Assembly (NCBI RefSeq): GCF_000785435.2
Contig: NZ_JTDB02000002.1
Span: 685,663 to 749,662, forward strand
Direction of reading: 5' to 3'
Source of the DNA: Paraburkholderia sacchari
GTDB taxonomy: Bacteria; Pseudomonadota; Gammaproteobacteria; Burkholderiales; Burkholderiaceae
DNA length: 64,000 bases
Below are positions 13,018 through 22,117 of this stretch, one piece after another. Numbering within the stretch: position 1 is the first letter of the stretch; every line of letters starts with the position of its first letter. The notes under the pieces were generated by a model, which did not search any database, had not been told where the DNA came from, and saw only the letters and a program-made list of their open reading frames with translations. The position numbers were made by a program, and so were the translations under genes.

Positions 13018-13440
13018 TTAGATTGCGACGATCTCGAACGAGTGCGTGATCTCGGCCGTCTTGCCGATCATGATCGACGCCGAGCAGTACTTGTCGTGCG
13101 AGAGATTGATCGCGCGCTCGACGGTGGCCGGGTTCAAGTTCTTGCCGGTCACGATGAAGTGGAAATGAATTTTCGTGAAGACCTTGGGGTCTTCGCTCGC
13201 GCGTTCGGCCTTCAGCGTCACGTTGCAGCCCGTGACTTCCTGGCGGCTCTTCTTCAGAATCAGGACCACATCGTAGGCCGTGCAGCCGCCCGTGCCGAGC
13301 AGCACCATTTCCATCGGGCGCGGCGCGAGGTTGTGGCCGCCGCCTTCCGGCGCGCCGTCCATGTTGACGAGATGGCCGCTGCCCGTTTCGGCTGCGAACG
13401 CCATGCCATCCTGACCCATCCAGCTTACTTTGCATTCCAT
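13018..13440 (-). CDS. OsmC-family protein
   Basis: A 140-residue OsmC/YhfA-like protein. The family's two reactive cysteines are present in TGGCTAYDV (about residue 56) and DKYCSASIM (about 119), as expected for thiol-dependent peroxide reduction. The start at 13440 gives MECKVSWMGQDGMAFAAE, which matches the usual beginning; an upstream in-frame ATG at 13479 adds a non-conserved basic tail. Substrate is not known from sequence. The gene shares its terminator with rnpB, and its 5' side faces the candidate small RNA. Confidence 0.88.
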   Translation of the reverse strand: MECKVSWMGQDGMAFAAETGSGHLVNMDGAPEGGGHNLAPRPMEMVLLGTGGCTAYDVVLILKKSRQEVTGCNVTLKAERASEDPKVFTKIHFHFIVTGKNLNPATVERAINLSHDKYCSASIMIGKTAEITHSFEIVAI

Positions 13441-13732
13441 GCGTTTGCCCCTGCGCAAATTTCTCGGTCCAGCCGGCATTGTAGCCCGGCCCTACTGGTA
13501 TGTCCGGGGGGACACGGCGCATGCGAGTCATGCGCCGTGCTTGAATGTTGCGGCGCGACATCTTAGTAACAAGTCGGATTTCCCTCGTGCGATTAGGGGT
13601 TTTGCTCTAGCGGATGCGCGCCATCTGGCTCGGTATTAATCGTAAGATATTGATTTGTATCGATAAACTGTAATTCCTTGTGCGCCGATTGAATTTCATA
13701 TTGTGGTTTATGTTTTCATGATGCAAATTCTC

Positions 13733-13761
13733 TTGCGTCGCACAAGGTCGATCCGTATAAT
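13733..13761 (+). promoter_or_regulatory. Sigma70-type promoter of the candidate small RNA
   Basis: TTGCGT at 13733-13738, a 17-base spacer and a perfect TATAAT at 13756-13761. The stretch upstream (about 13560-13720) is unusually AT-rich for this chromosome, as in strong promoters with UP elements. Expected transcription start is near 13768. Confidence 0.75.
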
Positions 13762-13767
13762 TTGTTC

Positions 13768-13862
13768 CGTTGGTTGTCGTGCTTCACGACACCTCAGCAT
13801 GTCTCCTCCACCCTCCTCCAAGAGGTGGATTAAGCCCGAGCAAACGCGTTCGGGCTTTTTTT
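13768..13862 (+). ncRNA. Candidate trans-acting small RNA with CU-rich loop
   Basis: An approximately 95-nt transcription unit with its own promoter and terminator and no credible ORF. Three hairpins are visible. The first is GG(U)UGUCGUG-CUU-CACGACACC (13772-13793). The second is UCCACC-loop-GGUGGA (13807-13829), whose 11-base loop reads CUCCUCCAAGA, with another CUCC just before the stem. The third is the terminator stem AAGCCCGA/UCGGGCUU followed by seven U. The CUCCUCC segments are complementary to Shine-Dalgarno sequences, a known design of small RNAs that block ribosome binding. It lies between the OsmC gene and rplM. I cannot tell whether it matches a named RNA. Confidence 0.7.
13832..13862 (+). 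terminator. Intrinsic terminator of the candidate small RNA
   Basis: AAGCCCGA (13832-13839) pairs with TCGGGCTT (13850-13857) over a 10-base loop, then seven T residues end the unit. Confidence 0.85.
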
Positions 13863-13911
13863 CGTCCGCGTTTTTTCGCGTACATTCCGCCATCGGCCGC
13901 TCGTATGGTCT

Positions 13912-13941
13912 TTGACGGTGCGCTAATTTTTCCTTTATAAT
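13912..13941 (+). promoter_or_regulatory. Promoter of rplM-rpsI
   Basis: TTGACG at 13912-13917, 18 bases, then TATAAT at 13936-13941. It predicts a leader of about 110 bases before rplM. That leader may hold L13 autoregulatory structure (known in E. coli), but I did not identify a defined motif. Confidence 0.75.
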
Positions 13942-14060
13942 TTTAGGTTTCCCGCATTCATGCCCGCGGGAAAATACCAGGGAGAGCCTGCGCCGACGCC
14001 AACGAGCGTCACGACACAAGCAGGACCAAACAGGGCACAAGCATATTTTTTGGATCGATC

Positions 14061-14489
14061 ATGAAGACTTTTTCCGCCAAGGCACATGAAGTGCAGCGCG
14101 AATGGTACGTGATTGACGCGACGGATAAGGTTCTCGGCCGTGTCGCCAGCGAAGTGGCACGCCGTCTTCGCGGCAAGCACAAGCCTGAGTTCACCCCGCA
14201 CGTCGACACTGGTGATTTCATCATCATCATCAACGCCGGCAAGCTGAAGGTCACGGGCAACAAGACCACTGACAAGAAGTACTACCGTCACTCGGGCTAC
14301 CCGGGCGGTATCTACGAAACCACGTTCGGCAAGATGCAAGAGCGCTTCCCGGGCCGTGCGCTCGAGAAGGCCGTAAAGGGCATGCTGCCCAAGGGCCCGC
14401 TCGGCTACGCGATGATCAAGAAGCTGAAGGTCTACGCAGACGCAACGCACCCGCACTCGGCACAACAGCCGAAGGCGCTCGAGATCTAA
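14061..14489 (+). CDS. rplM: 50S ribosomal protein L13
   Basis: Large-subunit ribosomal protein of exactly the usual 142 residues. It begins [20 protein letters not shown] and contains the L13 signature region around [19 protein letters not shown] near the C-terminus. It is driven by the strong promoter at 13912-13941 and followed 11 bases later by rpsI, the standard bacterial L13-S9 pair. Confidence 0.98.
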   Translation: MKTFSAKAHEVQREWYVIDATDKVLGRVASEVARRLRGKHKPEFTPHVDTGDFIIIINAGKLKVTGNKTTDKKYYRHSGYPGGIYETTFGKMQERFPGRALEKAVKGMLPKGPLGYAMIKKLKVYADATHPHSAQQPKALEI

Positions 14490-14500
14490 GGGGAGCCCAC

Positions 14501-14893
14501 ATGATCGGTAACTGGAATTACGGTACGGGCCGCCGCAAGAGCGCCGTCGCTCGTGTCTTCATCAAGTCGGGCAAGGGCGACATCATCGTCAATGGCAAGC
14601 CCATCGCCGACTACTTCTCGCGCGAAACGTCGCTCATGATCGTGCGTCAGCCGCTGGAACTCACGAACCACGCCACGACGTTCGACATCAAGGTGAACGT
14701 GAACGGCGGCGGCGAAACCGGCCAGGCCGGCGCAGTTCGCCACGGCATCACGCGCGCGCTGATGGACTACGACGCAACGCTCAAGCCGGCACTGTCGCAA
14801 GCTGGCTTCGTGACCCGCGATGCACGTGAAGTGGAACGTAAGAAGGTCGGTTTCCACAAGGCACGTCGCCGCAAGCAGTTCTCGAAGCGTTAA
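14501..14893 (+). CDS. rpsI: 30S ribosomal protein S9
   Basis: Small-subunit ribosomal protein of 130 residues. It has the N-terminal [15 protein letters not shown], the central [19 protein letters not shown] and the basic C-terminal tail [11 protein letters not shown] that reaches the P-site tRNA. The ribosome-binding site AAGGGGAG lies just before the ATG. It is the second gene of the rplM operon, which ends at the hairpin near 14941-14975. Confidence 0.98.
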   Translation: MIGNWNYGTGRRKSAVARVFIKSGKGDIIVNGKPIADYFSRETSLMIVRQPLELTNHATTFDIKVNVNGGGETGQAGAVRHGITRALMDYDATLKPALSQAGFVTRDAREVERKKVGFHKARRRKQFSKR

Positions 14894-14939
14894 TTTTGCG
14901 CTTCGGCGCGGCGCTCTTCACCGGGCGCAGCGCTGCTGC

Positions 14940-14976
14940 AAAAGCCGTCCGCGCTCATGCGCCGGGCGGCTTTTTC
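14940..14976 (+). terminator. Terminator of rplM-rpsI
   Basis: AAAAGCCGtCCG and CGGgCGGCTTTTT pair around a 10-base loop, with a T-run after the stem. Confidence 0.75.
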
Positions 14977-15101
14977 ATTTAATGGGTGTTCATATATGCC
15001 CGGCCGCAAAAAGTGGCGAGAAACCCTTGATTTCGTGGGATTCAGCACGAACTGCGGAAGAGCCCTACAATAGCGGCTAGAAGCTTTTTTGGAGAGTTCG
15101 A

Positions 15102-15467
15102 ATGAACGCTGTCACCGAGACCCCCGTGACTGAAATGCCCGCTCCTTTCGTCTTTACCGACGCAGCGGCTGACAAGGTCAAGCAACTGATCGATGAGGAA
15201 GGCAATCCGGAGCTGAAGCTGCGTGTGTTCGTGCAGGGTGGCGGCTGTTCGGGCTTCCAGTACGGATTCACGTTCGACGAGGCTGTCAACGAAGACGACA
15301 CCGTGATGAACAAGAACGGCGTCCAGTTGCTGATCGACTCGATGAGCTATCAGTACCTCATCGGCGCCGAGATCGACTACAAGGACGATCTGAACGGCGC
15401 GCAGTTCGTCATCAAGAACCCGAACGCCACGACCACTTGCGGTTGCGGCTCGTCGTTCTCGGTTTGA
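15102..15467 (+). CDS. erpA: Iron-sulfur cluster insertion protein ErpA
   Basis: A-type Fe-S carrier of 121 residues that passes clusters to apo-proteins, including isoprenoid-synthesis enzymes. The three ligand cysteines are visible: C49 in [13 protein letters not shown] and C113/C115 in TTCGCGSS. The N-terminal [21 protein letters not shown] is typical of ErpA rather than IscA. It has its own ribosome-binding site (TTGGAGAG) and a possible -10 (TACAAT at 15066-15071), so it is probably expressed apart from rpsI. Confidence 0.95.
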   Translation: MNAVTETPVTEMPAPFVFTDAAADKVKQLIDEEGNPELKLRVFVQGGGCSGFQYGFTFDEAVNEDDTVMNKNGVQLLIDSMSYQYLIGAEIDYKDDLNGAQFVIKNPNATTTCGCGSSFSV

Positions 15468-15485
15468 GCGAATACGTCAGGCAGT

Positions 15486-15513
15486 AAAAAACGGGGCATC
15501 AAGCCCCGTTTTT
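15486..15513. terminator. Bidirectional terminator between erpA and anmK
   Basis: AAAAAACGGGGC and GCCCCGTTTTT form the stem around ATCAA, with A- and T-runs on either side. The two converging genes share it. Confidence 0.85.
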
Positions 15514-15549
15514 CGTATCTGCGCCCGCGATGTCCATCGCGTTAGCTCT

Positions 15550-16698
15550 CTATCTCGGATAAATCGCACCCAGCACGCGTTCGCCCGCCGCGCCCGTCAC
15601 TACCGGTAGATTGCCCGGCTCGCGCGCGACGCAGCGCATCGCGAGCCACGCGAAGGCGAGCGGCTCCACCTGCTGCGGCGGCACGCCCAGCGCCTCGGTG
15701 GTCGTGACTGGCACGCCGGCTACGCCGCCGGTTTCCAGCGCTTTTTGCAGCGCACCCATCAATGCCTTGTTGCGCGCGCCGCCGCCACATACGTAAACGG
15801 CACGGCAATCCCCCGCATGACGCTCGATTTCGCGCGCGACGCTCACCGCTGTGAGCGCGACGAGCGTGGCTTGCACGTCGGCCGGCGTGAGCGATTCGAA
15901 ACCCTTCAGTTTTTGATCGAGCCACTGCGCGTTGAAAAGATCGCGCCCGGTGCTCTTGGGCGGTTGCTGTTCGAAGAACGGCTCGTCGAGCAGCGCGTTC
16001 AGCAGCGGCTGATGCAGCGTGCCGCTTGCCGCGAACTGGCCGTTGTCGTCGTAGGGTTTGCCCAGATGCCGCTCGGCCCACAGATCGAGCAGCGCGTTAG
16101 CCGGCCCGCAGTCGAACCCGCGCACCGCGCCCGTCGACGAGAGTACCGTAATGTTGCTGATGCCGCCGAGATTGCAGACGACGCGCGTTTCGTCGAGCGA
16201 GCCGAATAGCGTCGCGTGAAACGCTGGCACGAGCGGCGCGCCCTGGCCGCCCGAGGCGACGTCGCGGCTGCGGAAGTCGGCGATCACGTCGATGTGCGAG
16301 AGCTCCGCGAGCAGCGCGGGATTCTGGATCTGCACCGTGAAGCCCTTCTCGGGCCGATGCCGGACGGTCTGGCCGTGGGCGCCGATGGCGCGCACCTCGC
16401 CGGAGGAGAGATTGCCCGAGCGCAGCAGCTCGTGGCAGCAGACCGCGTAGCGCGCCGCGAGCGCATTGCCCGCGAGCGAGGCGCGCACGATCTCGTTCTC
16501 GCCGGGCTGCTGGAGCGAAAAGAGCGCGTCGCGCAGGCCCTGCGCGAAGCCCACGAAGGCCTCGGCGAGCACCACGGGTCGCTTGCCGTGTTCGAATCGC
16601 ACGGCGATGCCGTCCACGCCGTCCATGCTGGTGCCGGACATCAGGCCGAAATACACGCCGTCGGCCGGGTATGCGCTGTCTTTGCGTGCGGGCGCCAC
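15550..16698 (-). CDS. anmK: Anhydro-N-acetylmuramic acid kinase
   Basis: Cytosolic kinase of peptidoglycan recycling. It converts 1,6-anhydro-MurNAc plus ATP to MurNAc-6-phosphate. The product is 382 residues, close to the usual length. Signature [16 protein letters not shown] lies at the N-terminus, [11 protein letters not shown] and [14 protein letters not shown] in the middle, and the VCGGGARN motif toward the end. The start is a GTG at 16698, supported by AAAGGAG seven bases upstream. Next to it lies a degraded antitoxin gene rather than another cell-wall gene. Confidence 0.95.
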   Translation of the reverse strand: MAPARKDSAYPADGVYFGLMSGTSMDGVDGIAVRFEHGKRPVVLAEAFVGFAQGLRDALFSLQQPGENEIVRASLAGNALAARYAVCCHELLRSGNLSSGEVRAIGAHGQTVRHRPEKGFTVQIQNPALLAELSHIDVIADFRSRDVASGGQGAPLVPAFHATLFGSLDETRVVCNLGGISNITVLSSTGAVRGFDCGPANALLDLWAERHLGKPYDDNGQFAASGTLHQPLLNALLDEPFFEQQPPKSTGRDLFNAQWLDQKLKGFESLTPADVQATLVALTAVSVAREIERHAGDCRAVYVCGGGARNKALMGALQKALETGGVAGVPVTTTEALGVPPQQVEPLAFAWLAMRCVAREPGNLPVVTGAAGERVLGAIYPR

Positions 16699-16805
16699 GT
16701 TGCTGCTCCTTTCGTGAGTGCGGGGAAGGGATTCTGACGGTGATTATCGGGGCAATGGCTATTGAGCGTAAGCCGTAGGGCTGAATTGAGCCGCACTCGC
16801 CGGTC

Positions 16806-17048
16806 ATGGGACGACGACATCTTGCCCGAGCTTGGCCTGACCGTGACCGAGCCTGCCGCGCAGCTTGGCGTGACGCGCGTGCTCAACGGGCGCGCTGGCA
16901 TCTCGCCGGAGATGGCGCTGCGCCTCGAAGCGTGGCTTGGCGTGGTAAACGGTGCTCGCGCCGGCTCGCGCAGCAAGCCGCCTACGATCTTTGGCAGGCG
17001 CGCGCGAAAGGCCTGCCGCATGTGCAGCGGGCCGTCGCGCGTGCGTAG
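16806..17048 (+). pseudogene. Degraded HigA-like antitoxin gene
   Basis: Two adjacent frames encode consecutive parts of a HigA-type Xre antitoxin. The first frame gives ILPELGLTVTE, then AAQLGVTRVLNGRAG, then ISPEMALRLEAWLGV. The second (+2) gives LAQQAAYDLWQARAKGLPH. Compared with intact HigA proteins three lesions are visible. The start and HPGE region are missing. About five codons (the ALSRV part of the recognition helix) are deleted between two CGCGTG copies near 16874-16883. About 7 bases are lost near 16960, shifting frame. No higB toxin is adjacent. The gene should not make a functional antitoxin. Confidence 0.8.
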
Positions 17049-17154
17049 CGTAGGTCGCACAACGCCGCTGGACTCGCGTGTAAGCTCGCAAATCTCGGTC
17101 CGGAGAGTCGAATCACGTAAAATCCCGGTCTAAACCCAACGAAACGATCGAAGC

Positions 17155-18408
17155 ATGAGCACCGAGTCCACTACAAACAGCGGCGCCAAAGACGCCTTTC
17201 CGGTCACCGACGAAGTTCGTCACGCGCTCGCCGTCACCAAACGCGGCGTCGACGAACTGCTGATCGAAGAAGAATTCCAGCAGAAGCTCGCCCGCAGCGC
17301 CGCCACGGGCAAGCCGCTGCGCATCAAGCTCGGCCTCGATCCGACCGCGCCCGACATCCACATCGGCCACACGGTCGTGCTCAACAAGATGCGCCAGCTT
17401 CAGGATCTCGGCCATACCGTGATCTTCCTGATCGGCGACTTCACCTCGCTGATCGGCGACCCCTCGGGCCGCAACGCCACGCGCCCGCCGCTCACGCGCG
17501 AGCAAATCGAGTCGAACGCGAAAACGTATTTCGATCAGGCCGCGCTCGTGCTCGACCGCGAGAAGACCGAGATCCGCTACAACAGCGAATGGTCGATGCC
17601 GCTCGGCGCCGACGGCATGATCAAGCTCGCGTCGCGCTACACGGTCGCGCGCATTCTCGAGCGCGAGGATTTCACCAAGCGCTTCCAGGGCGGCGTGCCC
17701 ATCTCGATCCACGAATTCCTCTACCCGCTAATGCAGGGCTACGACTCGGTCGCGCTCAATGCGGATCTGGAGCTCGGCGGCACGGACCAGAAGTTCAACC
17801 TGCTCGTGGGCCGCGAACTGCAAAAGCAGTACGGCCAGGAGCAGCAGTGCATTCTGACGATGCCGCTGCTCGAAGGCCTCGACGGCGTCGAGAAAATGTC
17901 GAAGTCGAAGAACAACTATGTGGGCATCAGCGAGAAGCCCAACGACATGTTCGGCAAGCTCATGAGCATCTCGGATACGCTGATGTGGCGTTACTTCACG
18001 CTGCTTTCGTTCCGTCCGATGGACGAAATCGAAGGCTTCAAGCGCGAGATCGAAGCGGGCCGCAACCCGCGCGACTTCAAGGTGCTGCTCGCGCAGGAAA
18101 TCGTCGCGCGCTTTCACTCGCAGGCCGACGCCGAGCGCGCGCTCGAAGACTTCAACCACCGCGCGAAGGGCGGCGTGCCCGACGATATCCCGTCGATCAC
18201 GCTCGCTGGCGCGCCGCTCGCCATCGGCCAGCTGCTCAAGCAGGCGGGGCTCGTGCCGTCCACGAGCGAAGCGCTGCGCAACATCGAGCAGGGCGGCGTG
18301 AAGATCGACGGCGCCACCGTGTCCGACAAGGGCCTGAAGGTCGAGGCGGGCGAGTTCGTCGTGCAGGTGGGCAAGCGCCGCTTCGCGCGCGTGACGCTGA
18401 CTGCCTGA
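17155..18408 (+). CDS. tyrS: Tyrosyl-tRNA synthetase
   Basis: Charges tRNA-Tyr with tyrosine. The protein has 417 residues with the class I motifs HIGH (about 69-72, in [13 protein letters not shown]) and KMSKS (about 247-251). A C-terminal S4 RNA-binding domain follows ([14 protein letters not shown] near the end). The length and [18 protein letters not shown] match the TyrS form of Burkholderia and Pseudomonas (TyrZ-like) rather than the E. coli K-12 paralogue. dtd follows 34 bases downstream, a sensible pairing of tRNA charging with proofreading. Confidence 0.97.
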   Translation: MSTESTTNSGAKDAFPVTDEVRHALAVTKRGVDELLIEEEFQQKLARSAATGKPLRIKLGLDPTAPDIHIGHTVVLNKMRQLQDLGHTVIFLIGDFTSLIGDPSGRNATRPPLTREQIESNAKTYFDQAALVLDREKTEIRYNSEWSMPLGADGMIKLASRYTVARILEREDFTKRFQGGVPISIHEFLYPLMQGYDSVALNADLELGGTDQKFNLLVGRELQKQYGQEQQCILTMPLLEGLDGVEKMSKSKNNYVGISEKPNDMFGKLMSISDTLMWRYFTLLSFRPMDEIEGFKREIEAGRNPRDFKVLLAQEIVARFHSQADAERALEDFNHRAKGGVPDDIPSITLAGAPLAIGQLLKQAGLVPSTSEALRNIEQGGVKIDGATVSDKGLKVEAGEFVVQVGKRRFARVTLTA

Positions 18409-18442
18409 TGGCGATTCGCGTTTTAGACGTGGAGCGCACGCG

Positions 18443-18913
18443 ATGATCGCGCTGATTCAACGCGTGCGCCGCGCCGAAGTTCGCGTTGCCGATGGCCATG
18501 CAGAGCGCGTGACCGGCGCGATCGGCCCTGGCTTGCTCGCACTCGTCTGCGCGGAGCGCGGCGACACCGAAGCAAGCGCCGACAAGCTGCTCGCGAAGCT
18601 GCTGGGCTACCGCGTGTTCAGCGACGCCGCGGGCAAGATGAATCTGCCGGTGCAGAACATCGACGGCAACGGCGCGGCGGGTGGCCTCTTGCTGGTCTCG
18701 CAGTTCACCCTTGCCGCCGATACCAACAGCGGCCTGCGCCCGAGCTTCACGCCCGCGGCGCCGCCCGACGAGGGGCGGCGTCTATTCGACTACTTCGTTG
18801 CTGCGGCGCGTGCGAAGCATCCCACGGTCGAGACCGGCGAGTTCGGCGCCGACATGCAGGTCTCGCTCGTCAACGACGGGCCCGTCACGTTCTGGCTGCA
18901 AGTGCGCAATTGA
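18443..18913 (+). CDS. dtd: D-aminoacyl-tRNA deacylase
   Basis: Removes D-amino acids (and glycine) wrongly attached to tRNA. The product is 156 residues with both catalytic-loop signatures: SQFTLAAD in the middle and the cis-Gly-Pro motif [10 protein letters not shown] near the C-terminus. The N-terminal [15 protein letters not shown] is typical. It follows tyrS closely, and its stop overlaps a possible TTG start of the phosphatase gene. Confidence 0.96.
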   Translation: MIALIQRVRRAEVRVADGHAERVTGAIGPGLLALVCAERGDTEASADKLLAKLLGYRVFSDAAGKMNLPVQNIDGNGAAGGLLLVSQFTLAADTNSGLRPSFTPAAPPDEGRRLFDYFVAAARAKHPTVETGEFGADMQVSLVNDGPVTFWLQVRN

Positions 18914-18915
18914 TC

Positions 18916-19587
18916 ATGACCACGCAGATTCTCTTTATCCGCCACGGCGAAACCGCCTGGAACCGTATCAAGCGCATCCAGGGGCATATCGACATTCCGC
19001 TCGCCGAGAGCGGCGTCGAGCAGGCCCAGTTGCTCGCCGCACGTTGCGCGAACGAAGCGCGCGCGGGCGTGCGCCTCGACGCGATCTGGTCGAGCGACTT
19101 GATGCGCGCGCAACAAACCGCCCAGCCGATCGCCGCTGCGCTCGGACTGACGCTCCAGCTCACCGAAGGCCTGCGCGAGCGCAACTATGGTGCGTTCCAG
19201 GGCCACGACAGCGACCAGATCGCCGAGCGCTTTCCCGACGAATACGCGCACTGGCAAACGCGCGATCCCGGTTTCTCGCCGCCCGAGGGCGAGTCGCAGC
19301 GCGTGTTCTACCACCGCGTGCTGCACGCGCTCGAGCCGATCCTCGCGAAGCATCCCGAGGGGCGCATCGCCTGCGTCGCGCATGGCGGCGTGCTCGATTG
19401 CATCTATCGTTTCGCGAACGGTCTCGCGCTCGACGCGCCGCGCGCGTGGCCGCTGCTCAACACGAGCGTAAACGTCGTCGATTTCGAGCGCGACGGTGCG
19501 GTGACGCAAGCGCGCGTGCTCGCGTGGGGTGACGTCACGCATCTGCCCAGCCCAAGCGACGACGACAGCTTCAAGCGCTCCTCCTGA
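18916..19587 (+). CDS. Histidine phosphatase family protein (phosphoglycerate-mutase-like)
   Basis: A 223-residue protein of the histidine phosphatase superfamily. The catalytic RHGETAWN lies near residues 8-15, the second arginine region in SSDLMRAQQTAQPIA, ERNYGAFQGHD supplies the proton-donor glutamate region, and the second histidine is in CVAHGGVLD. These are the GpmB/CobC-type features, but true mutase activity cannot be inferred; many relatives are phosphatases. The ATG at 18916 is preferred; an in-frame TTG at 18910 would overlap the dtd stop. Cotranscribed with tyrS-dtd by position. Confidence 0.88.
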   Translation: MTTQILFIRHGETAWNRIKRIQGHIDIPLAESGVEQAQLLAARCANEARAGVRLDAIWSSDLMRAQQTAQPIAAALGLTLQLTEGLRERNYGAFQGHDSDQIAERFPDEYAHWQTRDPGFSPPEGESQRVFYHRVLHALEPILAKHPEGRIACVAHGGVLDCIYRFANGLALDAPRAWPLLNTSVNVVDFERDGAVTQARVLAWGDVTHLPSPSDDDSFKRSS

Positions 19588-19869
19588 GCGCACAGCCGAA
19601 CCCCACGAGGCTCTCCGCGCCGGTCGTCGCTCGACCTGCGCATTTCCCGCGTTTAGCCCCGCTGCGGACGTCAAATTCTTACCTGCAACTTTCAATTGCT
19701 TTCCAAATGCCAACCGCAAAGCGGGAGCGCCTGATACCATTTGCCAGACCATTGCGCCTTGCCGTGCGTTGAAGAGGGATGCGCACCACGTATATGTGGC
19801 GTGGGCGAGGCCAAGGTCGCAGACGAAAAAGCGAAGCACAGTTTCAAGAACAACCGCAGGAGATCTTTA

Positions 19870-21027
19870 ATGACGTTCAAGCTTCACAAGCTGTTGCCGG
19901 TGAGCGCCGCTGTCATGGCGTTCGCGGCGGGTTTGGCCGCTGCGTCGGCCAATGCTTCCGCTGACCAGGTCGTCAAGATCGGCCACGTTGGCCCGCTCAC
20001 GGGCGGCTCGGCGCACCTCGGCAAGGACAACGAAAACGGCGCGCGTCTCGCCATCGAAGAGATCAACGCCAAGGGCCTCACGATCGGCGGCCAGAAGATC
20101 ACGCTCGCGCTCGACGGCCAGGACGACGGCGCAGACCCGCGCCAGGCGACCCAGGTCGCGCAGAAGCTCGTCGACGACAAGGTCGTGGCCGTGGTCGGCC
20201 ACCTGAATTCGGGCGCGTCGATTCCCGCCTCGAAGATTTACAGCGACGCGGGCATCGTCCAGATCTCGCCCTCGTCGACGAACCCGACCTACACGCAGCA
20301 GGGCTTCAAGACCACCTATCGCGTGGTCGCGACCGACGCGCAGCAAGGTCCGGCGCTGGCCAACTATGCCGCGAAAAGCCTGAACGTGAAGACCGTGGCC
20401 GTGGTCGACGATTCGACCGCCTACGGTCAGGGCCTCGCGAACGAGTTCGAGAAGACCGCGAAGTCGCTCGGCCTGAAGGTCGTCTCGCACGACGCGACCA
20501 ACGACAAGGCCGTCGATTTCCGCGCGATTCTCACCAAGATCAAGGGAGAGAATCCCGACGCCATCATGTACGGCGGCATGGACGCCACCGGCGGCCCGTT
20601 CGCCAAGCAGGCGCGCCAGCTCGGCCTGCGCGCGAAGGTGCTGGCCGGCGACGGCGTGTGCACGGAAAGCCTCGCGCAGCTCGCGGGCACGGCTTCCGAC
20701 AACATCGTCTGCTCGCAGGCCGGCATGGCGCTCGAGCGCATGGAAGGCGGCGCGGCGTTCTCGGCGAAGTACCAGAAGCGCTTTGGCCACCCGGTCGAAT
20801 ACGATGCGCCGTTCACCTACGACGCGGTGTATATCGTCGTCGACGCAATGAAGCGCGCGAACTCGACCGACCCGGCGAAAATCCTCGCGCAGATCCCGGG
20901 CACCGACTACAAGGGCGTGATCGGCGAGACCGTATTCGATTCGAAGGGCGACCTCAAGCACGGCGTGATTTCGCTTTACAACTACAAGGCGGGCAAGAAG
21001 TCGCTGCTCGACGTGGTGAAGATGTAA
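19870..21027 (+). CDS. Branched-chain amino-acid-type ABC transporter substrate-binding protein
   Basis: Periplasmic binding protein of 385 residues, LivJ/LivK family. A signal peptide is clear: MTFKLHKLLPVSAAVMAFA then AGLAAASANASA, cleaved before DQVVKIGHV. The mature protein starts with VGPLTGGSAHLGKDNENGARLAIEEIN, typical of Leu/Ile/Val-binding proteins. It also has SNPTYTQQGFKTTYRV-like ligand-cleft sequence and a single C-terminal lobe pair. No permease or ATPase gene follows, because a terminator ends the unit, so it must partner with a transporter encoded elsewhere. The ATG at 19870 is preceded by AGGAG. Confidence 0.9.
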   Translation: MTFKLHKLLPVSAAVMAFAAGLAAASANASADQVVKIGHVGPLTGGSAHLGKDNENGARLAIEEINAKGLTIGGQKITLALDGQDDGADPRQATQVAQKLVDDKVVAVVGHLNSGASIPASKIYSDAGIVQISPSSTNPTYTQQGFKTTYRVVATDAQQGPALANYAAKSLNVKTVAVVDDSTAYGQGLANEFEKTAKSLGLKVVSHDATNDKAVDFRAILTKIKGENPDAIMYGGMDATGGPFAKQARQLGLRAKVLAGDGVCTESLAQLAGTASDNIVCSQAGMALERMEGGAAFSAKYQKRFGHPVEYDAPFTYDAVYIVVDAMKRANSTDPAKILAQIPGTDYKGVIGETVFDSKGDLKHGVISLYNYKAGKKSLLDVVKM

Positions 21028-21052
21028 GCCGCGCTGTCCGGCGTTACTGATG

Positions 21053-21087
21053 CACGGCCAGCCTGCGCAAGCAGCCTGGCCGTTTTT
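21053..21087 (+). terminator. Terminator of the LivK-like gene
   Basis: CACGGCCAG and CTGGCCGTTTTT pair with an inner CTG/CAG extension, followed by five T residues. Confidence 0.8.
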
Positions 21088-21120
21088 CGTTGCGTGCGGG
21101 GAAGAGCGAAAACGGTGGGC

Positions 21121-22065
21121 TCAGGGCGCCGGAGGCGCGGCCGCGCGCCGGCGCGCGCGCTTCGAGACGCCATTGACGAGCGCCCAGCGCAGCACGGGCG
21201 CGACCGCGCGCATGCCCGGCTGCACCATCGCGCGGCGGGCGAGGGCGAAGCGGTCGAAGCCGAGCATCTGCTGGGCGAACGGCGGCAGGAGGTCGATGCC
21301 CGCATTACGCAGCAATGCGCCTGCGGGGCGCATCGCCGGGCGTGGCACCGGCGCTTCCATCAGCACGCGCACGACTTCGCGCGTGCGCTCGCTCGCGACG
21401 AGTTCGGGCCGCATCGCTTCCAGATATGCGGTGACTTCTGCGCGCGAGCGCGGCACATCGATCGCGCCCAGCAACTGTGCGATGAGCGCAACTTCGGCGT
21501 AGTACTGGTCCTGCGCTTCGCTCGGCAGCGCGGGATTCACGTAGCGCAGATACGCGGCCAGAAAGCTCGACACCTCGGCCACGTGCACCCACGTGAGCAG
21601 CGCGGGGTCGCTCGCGCGATACGCGCGGCCATCGGGCGCGATGCCCGTCACTGCAAGATGGATTTTCTTCACGCGCTCGATGAGCGCGAGCGCGTCGGCG
21701 CGGCTGCCGTAGGTCGTGCCGGCGATAAAGGTCGCGGTGCGGCGCAGCCGGCCGAGGATGTCGCTGCGAAAGGTCGAGTGATCCCATACGCCCGCGAGCG
21801 CAAGCGGATGCAGCGCTTGCAGCAGCAATGCGCTGATGCCGCCCGCCATCATCGCGGCGAAGTCGGCGTGCACTTTCCAGCAGATGGCGTGCGGGCCGAA
21901 GAGACCGGGGTCGCCGGGCGGCGACGAGTAGTCGAGTTTCGGGCCGCTGCCCGTGGTGAGATGCGTGACGTTTTCGGCGAGCATCATGCGCAGGCGCTGC
22001 GCGATCTGCCCGACGAGGCCAGCCGGTTCGGGAGCGTTCGGAGGACGGCCGGCGTGATCGGACAT
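21121..22065 (-). CDS. MpaB-like oxygenase family protein (DUF2236)
   Basis: A 314-residue protein of the DUF2236 / MpaB-like oxygenase family. Characteristic segments are FAAMMAGGISALLLQALHPLALAGV, FRSDILGRLRRTATFIAGTTYGS and the TWVHVAEVSSFLAAYLRY histidine region, thought to bind haem in characterised relatives such as Latex-clearing protein. The substrate is unknown. There is no signal peptide. It lies 52 bases downstream of ruvB on the same strand, so it could be read through from the ruv genes, but no functional link is evident. The C-terminus is basic (KRARRRAA). Confidence 0.82.
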   Translation of the reverse strand: MSDHAGRPPNAPEPAGLVGQIAQRLRMMLAENVTHLTTGSGPKLDYSSPPGDPGLFGPHAICWKVHADFAAMMAGGISALLLQALHPLALAGVWDHSTFRSDILGRLRRTATFIAGTTYGSRADALALIERVKKIHLAVTGIAPDGRAYRASDPALLTWVHVAEVSSFLAAYLRYVNPALPSEAQDQYYAEVALIAQLLGAIDVPRSRAEVTAYLEAMRPELVASERTREVVRVLMEAPVPRPAMRPAGALLRNAGIDLLPPFAQQMLGFDRFALARRAMVQPGMRAVAPVLRWALVNGVSKRARRRAAAPPAP

Positions 22066-22117
22066 CGTGCTCTCGCTTGCTTGTGCCGCTGTGCGTCTGG
22101 TTGAGCCTTGCCGCGCC

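Noticed and set aside
13703..13915. A 70-codon plus-strand frame across the small RNA
   Set aside because: It starts without a ribosome-binding site, runs through a promoter and an intrinsic terminator, and has no recognisable sequence.
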